Source: Flavobacterium frigoris PS1 (lineage in GTDB: Bacteria > Bacteroidota > Bacteroidia > Flavobacteriales > Flavobacteriaceae). From it: a stretch of 64,000 nt of DNA. A model generated the notes under the pieces. It was given only the letters and a program-made list of their open reading frames with translations. It ran no database searches and was not told the DNA's origin. The position numbers were made by a program, and so were the translations under genes. The stretch lies in contig NZ_AHKF01000014.1 of the NCBI RefSeq assembly GCF_000252125.1, forward strand, positions 62,001 to 126,000, written 5' to 3'. Shown here piece by piece: positions 1 through 7,895 of the stretch (position 1 is its first letter; each line of letters begins with the position of its first letter).

Positions 1-629
1 GCTAATTCTTCTGGCGAATATTCTTTAGAAGTTATAACGGTCCAAAGCACAGTTATGATAAATACAATTCCACCAAAATAAAAGGAGTATTTCACTGAAT
101 CAGGAATTATTCCAAGCGGGGCTGTATTATCAACACCTAAATGAGTAAAAATCAAAGGCAGTTTTGATGCGAAGTAAGCACCAATACCAATGAAAAAACT
201 TTGCATAGCGAACCCCATTGTACGTTGCTTTTCTGGAAGATTGTCTCCAACAAAAGCACGAAATGGTTCCATAGAAACATTGATGGAAGCATCCATAATC
301 CATAACATTCCTGCTGCAAACCATAGTGCAGGTGAATTAGGCATTATAAATAAGGCAGCCGAAGCTAAGATTGCTCCTGCTAAAAAATAGGGTTTTCTAC
401 GGCCTAATTTTGTCCAGGTTCTATCTGAAAAATAGCCAATAATTGGTTGGATAATTAAGCCAGTCATAGGAGCAGCAACCCATAAAATAGGGATGTCGTC
501 AATGTTAGCGCCTAAAGTTTGAAATATTCTGCTGACATTCGAATTTTGCAAGGCAAAACCCATTTGAATTCCCAGAAATCCGAAACTCATGTTCCAAATT
601 TGCCAGAAACTTAATTTACGCTTTTCCAT
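1..629 (-). CDS. MFS sugar transporter (GPH/SLC45-like), 3' part missing
   Basis: The reading frame starts at the ATG at 627-629 and stays open to the left edge, so the first 209 residues of a longer protein are present. It begins MEKRKLSFWQIWNMSFGFLG. A cytoplasmic-loop motif DRTWTKLGRRKPY near residue 75 is typical of glycoside/sucrose-type major facilitator transporters of the inner membrane, and several hydrophobic segments are visible. It follows the LacI-type regulator on the same strand and lies beside a starch-uptake locus, so import of maltose or maltodextrin from the periplasm is the likely role. Substrate is inferred from context; the transporter class is well supported. Confidence 0.85.
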   Translation of the reverse strand, partial: MEKRKLSFWQIWNMSFGFLGIQMGFALQNSNVSRIFQTLGANIDDIPILWVAAPMTGLIIQPIIGYFSDRTWTKLGRRKPYFLAGAILASAALFIMPNSPALWFAAGMLWIMDASINVSMEPFRAFVGDNLPEKQRTMGFAMQSFFIGIGAYFASKLPLIFTHLGVDNTAPLGIIPDSVKYSFYFGGIVFIITVLWTVITSKEYSPEEL

Positions 630-653
630 TATCGTAATTTAAATAATTAATAC

Positions 654-672
654 GATAAGCGCGATGCTTATC
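654..672. promoter_or_regulatory. Inverted repeat upstream of the MFS gene
   Basis: GATAAGC at 654-660 and GCTTATC at 666-672 are perfect inverted arms around a 5-base centre, 25 bases upstream of the transporter start. It could be an operator or a leader hairpin. It does not resemble the candidate LacI sites near susC. On the minus strand it overlaps TAGGTTTTG (672-680), a near match to the TAnnTTTG element with one extra base, so a position near the transporter promoter is plausible but unproven. Confidence 0.3.
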
Positions 673-904
673 AAAACCTACTTATTTTTCGAAGTAAAAG
701 TAAAAGCTTTGATAGGGTAAATATAAAAATTTATTTCACAGTTTTTATTTTTGGAAACAAAAAACAGGAAACATTTTTCACTACAAGGTTGTAGTAATGA
801 ATTAAGTAGGAAAAAAAGTTAGAAGTCGGCAATTTGAACTGCGAAATGTGCTGCGGTTCATAACGTATTCTCCCTTTTTTAACTCTTGCTTCGTTATTCA
901 AACC

Positions 905-1930
905 TTAATAGGTAGATTCTCTTTCTATCAAATGCGTTTCAATTACTTCTGTTGTATAATTTTCTTCCTCTTCTTCCTCGTGTTCTGCTTCCAATCGATC
1001 AATTAGCATTTTTGCGGCTTTATTGCCCATTTTTTTACCGCTTTGACTCACAGTGGTAATAGTAGGAGTGGAATATTTTGAAATGATTCCATCTGTAAAA
1101 GCAATAACAGCTAAGTCTTTAGGGACATTAAGTCCTATTTTGTGGGCAGTTTTAATTATGATTACTGCAAAAAGTTCGTTAACTGCAAAAACGGCGTCAA
1201 TAGCCTTGTCTTCCAGTAATTTTCCAATTATTATTTCGCAGGTGTCAACATCTTCAATTTTAATGATAAGATTTTCGTTAAAAGGGATGTCGTTATCTAA
1301 TAATGCTTTGACATAGCCATCCGTACGTAGTTTGCCTACGCTTACGTAGTCAACCGTGGTGACAAGGGCAATTTTCTTTCGTCCTTTATCTATTAGGCTT
1401 TGTACCGCTTCATAGGCGGCTTGTTTGTCGTCAATAATCACTTTGTCACAAAGGATTTCGTTAGTTACCCTGTCAAACATAACGACAGGCATTCCTTGGT
1501 CTATTACTTCTGTTATATGATGAAAGTCTCCTTTGAACTGTGTCTCTTTTGATAGTGACATGATGAATCCGTCAATGCTTCCGTTGGCTAGCATCTCCAT
1601 GTTAAGAACCTCTTTGTCAAACGAATCGTCTGATAAGCAAATGATAACGCTATATCCATTTTCGTTCGCAACCTGTTCGATACCATTGATGACCGTGGAG
1701 AAAAAATGATGAACAATTTCTGGGATAATGATGCCTATTGTTTTTGTTTTTCTGTTCTTTAAACTAAGGGCAATATTGTTGGGTTTATAATTGTAGAATT
1801 TGGCAAATGCCTGAACTTTTAGTCTAGTTTCCTCTCCGATTTCTGAACTATTTCGAAGAGATTTTGATACTGTTGAAATGGAAACATCTAATTCTTTTGC
1901 GATTTGTTTAAGCGTTACTTTCCTTTTCAT
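905..1930 (-). CDS. LacI-family transcriptional regulator of the starch locus
   Basis: This 341-residue protein has an N-terminal LacI helix-turn-helix (TLKQIAKELDVSISTVSKSL, residues 6-25), a hinge helix near residues 50-60 (ALSLKNRKTKTIGIIIPEI follows), and a periplasmic-binding-protein-like effector domain to about residue 310. It is divergent from susC and upstream of the sugar transporter, so it most likely controls both in response to a maltose-type sugar. Two copies of GTTTTCGTAA in the susC-lacI gap are candidate operators. An odd feature is a run of six Glu at residues 318-323 encoded by a GAA/GAG tract at 962-979, close to the C-terminus. The effector is not known from the sequence; the family is certain. 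Confidence 0.92.
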   Translation of the reverse strand: MKRKVTLKQIAKELDVSISTVSKSLRNSSEIGEETRLKVQAFAKFYNYKPNNIALSLKNRKTKTIGIIIPEIVHHFFSTVINGIEQVANENGYSVIICLSDDSFDKEVLNMEMLANGSIDGFIMSLSKETQFKGDFHHITEVIDQGMPVVMFDRVTNEILCDKVIIDDKQAAYEAVQSLIDKGRKKIALVTTVDYVSVGKLRTDGYVKALLDNDIPFNENLIIKIEDVDTCEIIIGKLLEDKAIDAVFAVNELFAVIIIKTAHKIGLNVPKDLAVIAFTDGIISKYSTPTITTVSQSGKKMGNKAAKMLIDRLEAEHEEEEEENYTTEVIETHLIERESTY

Positions 1931-1952
1931 AATTGTAATATTGATAATAATT

Positions 1953-1962
1953 GTTTTCGTAA
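1953..1962 (+). promoter_or_regulatory. Candidate LacI operator half, copy 1
   Basis: GTTTTCGTAA lies 23 bases upstream of the regulator start. The same ten bases recur at 2043-2052 in front of susC. A shared site in a divergent gap next to a LacI gene suggests autoregulation. This is inference from recurrence and position only. Confidence 0.4.
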
Positions 1963-2038
1963 TAAAGATAGAATTTGTTTTTATTTATGGCAATTTATGC
2001 CTTAAAAATTTACATAAAAGAGAAAGTTTTCAACACTA

Positions 2039-2052
2039 TTACGTTTTCGTAA
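2039..2052 (+). promoter_or_regulatory. Candidate LacI operator, copy 2
   Basis: TTACGTTTTCGTAA has inverted arms TTACG/CGTAA around TTTT, and shares GTTTTCGTAA with the site at 1953-1962. It lies about 105 bases before the susC start and immediately upstream of a possible -7 element (2066-2073), a position from which a bound repressor could block the promoter. Confidence 0.45.
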
Positions 2053-2065
2053 CTCAATTAAAAAG

Positions 2066-2073
2066 TGTCTTTG
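2066..2073 (+). promoter_or_regulatory. Possible susC -7 element
   Basis: TGTCTTTG matches the Bacteroidota -7 consensus TAnnTTTG at all fixed positions but one. No TTG is seen at the usual -33 distance; the candidate operator occupies that area. It would leave a leader of about 75 bases. Weak call. Confidence 0.25.
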
Positions 2074-2156
2074 TCGAGGACGTTAATATTTACATAAATT
2101 TAACATTCGAAGTAAGAGTAAAATTCACTAAAATCAAATTAATTTAAACAAAAAGT

Positions 2157-5105
2157 ATGAAAACAATTTATAAAAAGTTGTTATTTTTATTACTGCTACT
2201 GCCTTTTAGTATTCTGGCTCAGAATACTCTTAGCGGGACTGTTCTTGATAAAGTTTCAGGACAGCCAATTCCAGGAGTAAATGTAAATATACAAGGAACG
2301 ACATATGGTGTTTCGACAGATTTTGACGGAAAATTCCAGATATCAAATGTAAAGAAAGGGAATAATGTCGTTTTTTCTTTTATAGGATACACAAATTCGA
2401 TTGTTAACTATAACGGACAACAATCAATAACTGTTTCTTTAGCTGAAGATGCAAATCAGCTTAAAGAGGTAGTAATTCAAGTGGGTTACGGTACAGTTAA
2501 GAAAAAAGACTTAACTGGTGCGGTAACAGTATTGACAACTAAAGATTTTAATAAAGGGCCAGTAACTTCTGCAGATCAGATGATCCAAGGTAAAGTGGCT
2601 GGATTGCAGATTATCAATGGTGGTGGTTCACCAGGAGTTGATCCAGTTATTAGAATAAGAAGTGGATCTTCATTATCAGCGAGCAATGACCCATTATACG
2701 TTATTGATGGTGTACCAGTTGCTAGTGGTGGTGTTGAAGGTGGTAAAAACCCATTAGGAACTATCAATCAAAATAATATTGAATCAATTTCAGTATTAAA
2801 GGATGCTTCGGCGACAGCTATTTACGGATCACGTGCTTCTAACGGGGTAATTATTATTACTACTAAAAAAGGGAAATCAGGTGAATTGCAAGTAACTTAT
2901 AATGCAAACCTTCAAGTATCTGAAATTACTAAAAAAGTAGATGCGTTATCAAGTACACAATTTAAAGATTTTGTTGCAGCTAATGGAAATGATGCTCAAA
3001 AGGCACTTGTAGGTACTGCTGATACGGATTGGCAAGATGAAATTTATAGAACTGCTATTGGAACAGATCACAATATCGCATTAAGCGGTGGTGTAGATAA
3101 TGTAGTTTATAGAGCTTCTGTTGGATATGCTAATTTGAATGGTATCTTAAAAAGAGATAACATGCAAAGAACTACTCTTGGAGCTAATGTAACAGGGAAT
3201 TTCTTTGATAAACATTTGAAAATTGAAATCAATAATAATACATCGGTAATAAAAAGTAATTATAGCAATGGTGGTGCTATTGGTGGAGCGGTTAGCTTTG
3301 ACCCTTCGCAACCAGTAAGAAATGCTGATGGAACTTATTTTCAATGGTATAAACAAGGTGATGAAGGAGATGAAATAAATTCATTGGCAGGAGTTAATCC
3401 AGTTTCTCAAATTGAGCAACAAAACAACTATGGTAGTTTTTATAGAAGCATCGGAAACATTCAGCTTGACTATAAGTTGCATTTCTTTCCAGAATTAAAA
3501 GCGGTAGCTAACTTTGGTTATGATCAAATGAATGGTAGAGGATATGGAGATAATGCGGCAGATTATCGTAATGGATTAGCGGGTTCAGGATATAGCAATA
3601 CGTATGAAAATATTGAGTCTCGTGACAATAAGGTAATGGACTTGTACTTAAACTACAATAAAAAAGTAGATGCAATTGATACACAGTTTGATGTAACAGG
3701 AGGGTATACTTATCAAGATTTTAAAGAATCAAAAAACAAATCTTCTTACAATGTAGAAAGAGGTGTTACTAATGTGGAGTTATCTACACCAACACGTGTT
3801 AACTTACAATCCTTTTTTGCAAGAACTAACGTTACAATTGCAGATAAATATTTGTTAACCTTTTCTTATAGAAGAGATGGGACATCAAGATTTACGGAAG
3901 ATTTCAGATGGTCAAACTTCCCAGCAGTTGCTTTGGGTTGGAAATTAAACGAAGAAAACTTCTTAAAAGATGTAGCTAGTATCTCTACTTTGAAAGTTAG
4001 AGGTGGATGGGGAATTACCGGACAACAAAATATAGGTAACTCTTATCCTTCTATTCCTTTATATTTAGCTTCAAATAATGCGGCTCAATATCAATTAGGT
4101 GATACATTTTATACTACATATAGACCAGAGGCTTATAATAGTAATTTGAAATGGGAGCAAACAACAACTGCAAATGTAGGTGTTGATTTTGGATTGTTTA
4201 ACAATAGGTTTACAGGTAGCGTTGATGCGTATCAAAGAACTACTAAAGATTTATTATTGTATACTTACAACCCCTCTTTCTTTGGTTTTTCTAACCAAGA
4301 CAATTATAATATTGGTACAATTGATAACAAAGGACTTGAGTTAGCTGCGGAAGTAATTCCAGTGAGAAATGATAATTTCCAATGGACTGTTGGTGGAAAC
4401 GTTACTTTTCAAAATTCTAAAATCACTAAGTTAACAACTACTCAAGAAAATACACCAGGAATTAATACTGGTGATATTGAAGGAGGTACTGGAAATACTA
4501 TTCAAAACCATCAGGTAGGTTACGCACCAAGTTCATTCTTTGTTTATGAGCAAGCTTACGGAGCTGATGGAAAACCACTTGATGGGGTTTTTATTGATAG
4601 AAATAAAGATGGTATCATTAATAGTGATGATAAATACCGTTTTCATAAACCAGCTGCTGATGTGTTTTATGCATTCAATACAAGCGTATCTTATAAAAAC
4701 TGGGATATGGGAATGAACTGGAGAGGGTCGTGGGGTAATTATAATTACAACAATATCGATTCTAATAAGGGAGTTTACAATAATGTTTTAACTAGAAATA
4801 CTGATTTAAACAATGGTGTTGCGAATCTTTTAGAAACTGGTTTTGCTAAATCGGATAATTTTCAATTACACTCTGATTATTATGTTCAAGACGCTTCATT
4901 TATTCGATTGGATAATGTAAGTGTAGGCTATACTTTTAATCAAAAAGAAAATTCTACGTCATTAGTTAAATTAACATTGGCTGCTCAAAATATTTTGGTA
5001 ATAACCAATTATGATGGATTAGACCCAGAGATCTCAGGTGGTATTGATAAAAATTTATACCCAAGACCAATTACTTTCACGTTAGGTTTGAACGTTAATT
5101 TCTAA
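2157..5105 (+). CDS. susC: SusC/RagA-type TonB-dependent outer-membrane transporter
   Basis: The 982-residue protein imports oligosaccharides through the outer membrane with energy from TonB. A signal peptide ends at about residue 22 (FSILAQ). A carboxypeptidase-regulatory-like domain follows (about 25-100; GTVLDKVSGQPIPGVNV), then the plug with the SusC hallmarks GYGTVKKKDLTGAV, DPLYVIDGVP and NIESISVLKDASATAIYGSR, and a C-terminal 22-strand barrel ending in LNVNF with a terminal aromatic. It is the first gene of susC-susD-susE-amylase, with susD 17 bases downstream. The amylase and SusE partners point to starch or maltodextrin as substrate. Family certain; glycan specificity inferred. Confidence 0.96.
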   Translation: MKTIYKKLLFLLLLLPFSILAQNTLSGTVLDKVSGQPIPGVNVNIQGTTYGVSTDFDGKFQISNVKKGNNVVFSFIGYTNSIVNYNGQQSITVSLAEDANQLKEVVIQVGYGTVKKKDLTGAVTVLTTKDFNKGPVTSADQMIQGKVAGLQIINGGGSPGVDPVIRIRSGSSLSASNDPLYVIDGVPVASGGVEGGKNPLGTINQNNIESISVLKDASATAIYGSRASNGVIIITTKKGKSGELQVTYNANLQVSEITKKVDALSSTQFKDFVAANGNDAQKALVGTADTDWQDEIYRTAIGTDHNIALSGGVDNVVYRASVGYANLNGILKRDNMQRTTLGANVTGNFFDKHLKIEINNNTSVIKSNYSNGGAIGGAVSFDPSQPVRNADGTYFQWYKQGDEGDEINSLAGVNPVSQIEQQNNYGSFYRSIGNIQLDYKLHFFPELKAVANFGYDQMNGRGYGDNAADYRNGLAGSGYSNTYENIESRDNKVMDLYLNYNKKVDAIDTQFDVTGGYTYQDFKESKNKSSYNVERGVTNVELSTPTRVNLQSFFARTNVTIADKYLLTFSYRRDGTSRFTEDFRWSNFPAVALGWKLNEENFLKDVASISTLKVRGGWGITGQQNIGNSYPSIPLYLASNNAAQYQLGDTFYTTYRPEAYNSNLKWEQTTTANVGVDFGLFNNRFTGSVDAYQRTTKDLLLYTYNPSFFGFSNQDNYNIGTIDNKGLELAAEVIPVRNDNFQWTVGGNVTFQNSKITKLTTTQENTPGINTGDIEGGTGNTIQNHQVGYAPSSFFVYEQAYGADGKPLDGVFIDRNKDGIINSDDKYRFHKPAADVFYAFNTSVSYKNWDMGMNWRGSWGNYNYNNIDSNKGVYNNVLTRNTDLNNGVANLLETGFAKSDNFQLHSDYYVQDASFIRLDNVSVGYTFNQKENSTSLVKLTLAAQNILVITNYDGLDPEISGGIDKNLYPRPITFTLGLNVNF

Positions 5106-5122
5106 TACAAATAATAAGAAAA

Positions 5123-6715
5123 ATGAAAAATATATATAAACGATTATTGGGTATTTCTTTGTTCCTGCTGGTGCTTACATTTCCATCATGTACAAATGAT
5201 TTAAACCAATCTCCAGATAACGGAGATTCAGTTGCAGGTGAAGAGTTTTTTAGCTCGCCGGAATCGTATAAACAAAATTTAGCTAAACTATATGCGGGGT
5301 TTGCTACATCAGGTCAGCAAGGTCCTGCAGGAAAAGCAGATATTTCAGGTATTGATGAGGGGACAAGTCAATATGTGAGAGGGTACTGGATGATGCAAGA
5401 ATTGACAACTGATGAAGCTGTTATTGGATGGAATGACGGGTCTATTAAAGATTTTCATTCTCAAACATGGACTTCTTCGGATAGTTTTATTGAAGCTACT
5501 TTTGCACGTTTCTCTTTTCAAATTGTAAACTGTAATGAGTTTTTAAAACAAACTACTGATGAGAAATTGGCGGCTAGAGGAATAGATGCTGCATTAAAAG
5601 CAGAAATTGCTGTTTATAGAGCTGAAGCGCGTTTCTTGAGAGCGATGACGTACTGGCATTTGATTGATACATTTGGAGGTGGTTCATTGGTTACTGAAGA
5701 TTCGCCAAGTACTTTCTATTACCCAGAGTATGCAACTAGAGCAGAATTGTACAAATTCGTTGATGAAGAGTTAACTGCTATTACTCCGTTAATGAAAGCA
5801 CCAAAAACAAATGAGGCGTATCGTGTAGATCAGGCTGCCGCCTGGATGTTACAAGCTAAATTATACATGAATGCAAAAGTATATATAGGTACTGACAATT
5901 ACGCGGCTGCCGTTCCATTAATTACAAAAATTGTTGGTTCGCCTTATTCATTGCATAGTAATTATAATCAATTGTTTTTTGCTGATAATGATAAAAATGG
6001 AGCGCAAAACGAATTCATTTTTGCAATTGCTTTTGATGGTCTTCGTACACAAACTTATGGAGGAACTACTTTCTTGACGCATGCACCAGTAGGTGGAAGC
6101 ATGAAAGCAGCTGAATTTGGAATCAATGGTGGTTGGGCTGGTGTCAGAACTACTGCAGCATTTGTAGATAAGTTTACTGCGAATACCACTGATAGACGTG
6201 GACAGTTCTATACAGAAGGACAAACTAAAGAAATTAAAGATATAGGAACTTTTACTGATGGATATGCTATTCAAAAGTTTAGAAATGTAACTGTAAATGG
6301 AGTACAAGGTTCTGATAAGTCTGGAGATTTTTCAGATTCAGATTTTCCTATTTTCCGTTTAGCAGATGCGTATTTAATGTATGCAGAATGTTTCGTTAGA
6401 GGTGCTGGCGGAAATGCCACAACTGCTTTAGGATTTGTTAATGCTTTACGTACAAGAGCAATTGGAACTGCTGTAAATTCAGGAGACTTAACCTTGAATT
6501 TTATACTAGACGAGAGAGCTAGAGAATTACACTGGGAAGGACACAGAAGAACTGATTTAGTTCGTTTTGGTAAATTCACTGGTGGAGCTTATTTATGGCC
6601 TTTTAAAGGTGGAGTTTCTGGAGGAGCGCCAACACAATCATTTAGAGATTTATTCCCTATTCCTGCAAATGCTTTGTCATCAAATAGTAAACTACAACAA
6701 AACCCTGGATATTAA
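5123..6715 (+). CDS. susD: SusD/RagB-type glycan-binding lipoprotein
   Basis: This surface lipoprotein forms the lid on SusC and binds the glycan. The lipobox FPSC places the lipidated cysteine at residue 23. The body (530 residues) has the SusD-like N-terminal helical (TPR) region with RAEARFLRAMTYWHLIDTFG at about 171-190 and the C-terminal SusD/RagB signature LDERARELHWEGHRRTDLVR followed by FGKF. It ends with the typical LQQNPGY. The gene follows susC by 17 bases and precedes susE by 21 bases, so the three are one transcript. No defects seen. Confidence 0.96.
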   Translation: MKNIYKRLLGISLFLLVLTFPSCTNDLNQSPDNGDSVAGEEFFSSPESYKQNLAKLYAGFATSGQQGPAGKADISGIDEGTSQYVRGYWMMQELTTDEAVIGWNDGSIKDFHSQTWTSSDSFIEATFARFSFQIVNCNEFLKQTTDEKLAARGIDAALKAEIAVYRAEARFLRAMTYWHLIDTFGGGSLVTEDSPSTFYYPEYATRAELYKFVDEELTAITPLMKAPKTNEAYRVDQAAAWMLQAKLYMNAKVYIGTDNYAAAVPLITKIVGSPYSLHSNYNQLFFADNDKNGAQNEFIFAIAFDGLRTQTYGGTTFLTHAPVGGSMKAAEFGINGGWAGVRTTAAFVDKFTANTTDRRGQFYTEGQTKEIKDIGTFTDGYAIQKFRNVTVNGVQGSDKSGDFSDSDFPIFRLADAYLMYAECFVRGAGGNATTALGFVNALRTRAIGTAVNSGDLTLNFILDERARELHWEGHRRTDLVRFGKFTGGAYLWPFKGGVSGGAPTQSFRDLFPIPANALSSNSKLQQNPGY

Positions 6716-6736
6716 TAATATTAAAACTAAACAAAA

Positions 6737-7828
6737 ATGAAAAATATAACAAAATCAATAATTGCTTTATTTGCAGTAGTTGCTTTGTCTTGTACTGTTG
6801 AAGACGTTCAAGATAGACCAGTAATTCAAGGAATAGAAACTCCAGAATTGGTGGCGCCACAAAATGATAAATTATACACTTTAGTGGAAGATAATGCTGA
6901 TAATGTTGCGGAACGTTTTGTTTGGTCAGCTGCTACATACGGTGGAGATGTTGAAATAGGATATAAAATAATGATTGATGTTAAAGGCGGTGACTTTACT
7001 AAAGCAATCGAATTAGGAGGAACTGCTGGTGCGACACAAATTGAAGTAAGTGTGAAAACATTAAATCAAGCCGTTGTTGAATTAGGTGGTGTTGCAGGAG
7101 TAGCGAGCTCTTTTGATGTGAAAGTGATCTCAAGCTTAGCTGGTGCTGAAAAAATGACTTCTGCAAAACCATTAAGTATTTTAGTTAACTCTTATACTGG
7201 TTTAATTGCTTATCCATTTACTGATTGGTATCTAATTGGTGCAGCAGTTCAAGGTGGCTGGGATAATAATGCAGATACGAATCACCAACCAATGTTTAGA
7301 ATCACTTCAGCTGCTAACAAATACTCTTTTACTGGATACTTTGGTGCAGGTAACTTCAAGTTAATATCTAAAAAAGGAAGCTGGGATTTTCAATTAGGTA
7401 GAGCAAGTGCAACAGCCATTGAAGTTAACGGTAATGCGGGTGAATTTACAATCGCTACTGCTGGGTATTACAAGTTTACTTTTGACAGTACTGCATTGAC
7501 TTATACTTTAGTGCCTTATACTGGTACAACAACTAAAATCTTCACTACAGTTGGTATTATTGGAAGTAGTACTGCTGGAGGTTGGAATGCTTCAACTGCT
7601 TTGACAAAATCTACTTTTGATGCTCATAGTTGGACTTTAGGAGTTAGTATATTAAATGACGGTGAAGCAAAATTCAGAGCAAATAATCTTTGGGATGATA
7701 GTTGGGGAGGTAAAACAGCTTTTTCAGGAGGAGGAACAGGGGATAATATTCCTGTTGCGAAGTCTAAATATGTAATTTATTTTAATGATTTAGATGGTAG
7801 TTATTTAATGATACCAAATCAAGAATAA
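6737..7828 (+). CDS. susE: SusE/SusF-like starch-binding outer-membrane lipoprotein
   Basis: The lipobox ALSC gives a lipidated cysteine at residue 19. Residues about 25-155 form the SusE N-terminal Ig-like domain. Two C-terminal starch-binding-like units follow, one starting FTDWYLIGAAVQGGWDNN (about 160-260) and one starting FTTVGIIGSSTAGGWNAS (about 268-363), both with the aromatic and GGW pattern of SusE/SusF carbohydrate modules. It would hold starch at the cell surface near SusC/D. It is the last gene before a strong terminator, which separates it from the amylase. Family assignment is from domain pattern and locus order. Confidence 0.9.
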   Translation: MKNITKSIIALFAVVALSCTVEDVQDRPVIQGIETPELVAPQNDKLYTLVEDNADNVAERFVWSAATYGGDVEIGYKIMIDVKGGDFTKAIELGGTAGATQIEVSVKTLNQAVVELGGVAGVASSFDVKVISSLAGAEKMTSAKPLSILVNSYTGLIAYPFTDWYLIGAAVQGGWDNNADTNHQPMFRITSAANKYSFTGYFGAGNFKLISKKGSWDFQLGRASATAIEVNGNAGEFTIATAGYYKFTFDSTALTYTLVPYTGTTTKIFTTVGIIGSSTAGGWNASTALTKSTFDAHSWTLGVSILNDGEAKFRANNLWDDSWGGKTAFSGGGTGDNIPVAKSKYVIYFNDLDGSYLMIPNQE

Positions 7829-7844
7829 TGTATTAAACATATTG

Positions 7845-7880
7845 AAGAGGCTATCTGAATCAGATAGCCTCTTTTTTTTA
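7845..7880 (+). terminator. Rho-independent terminator after susE
   Basis: A 13-bp perfect stem (arms 7845-7857 and 7861-7873) with a 3-base loop runs into eight T residues (7872-7879). It sits between susE and the amylase start at 7896, so it should partly uncouple the binding/transport genes from the hydrolase. Confidence 0.88.
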
Positions 7881-7895
7881 TAAATTCAAAAAGCT

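Noticed and set aside
780-795. Dyad ACTACAA-GG-TTGTAGT as the LacI operator
   Set aside because: It differs from the repeated GTTTTCGTAA motif and is not near a start; it is left unassigned.
835-860. Hairpin TGAACTGC/GCGGTTCA after the lacI stop as a terminator
   Set aside because: The stem is short, has one G-T pair and is not followed by a T tract on either strand.
5948-6307. Minus-strand frame of 119 codons inside susD
   Set aside because: It is opposite a well-supported SusD gene and has a low-complexity Ser/Ile-rich composition typical of antisense frames.
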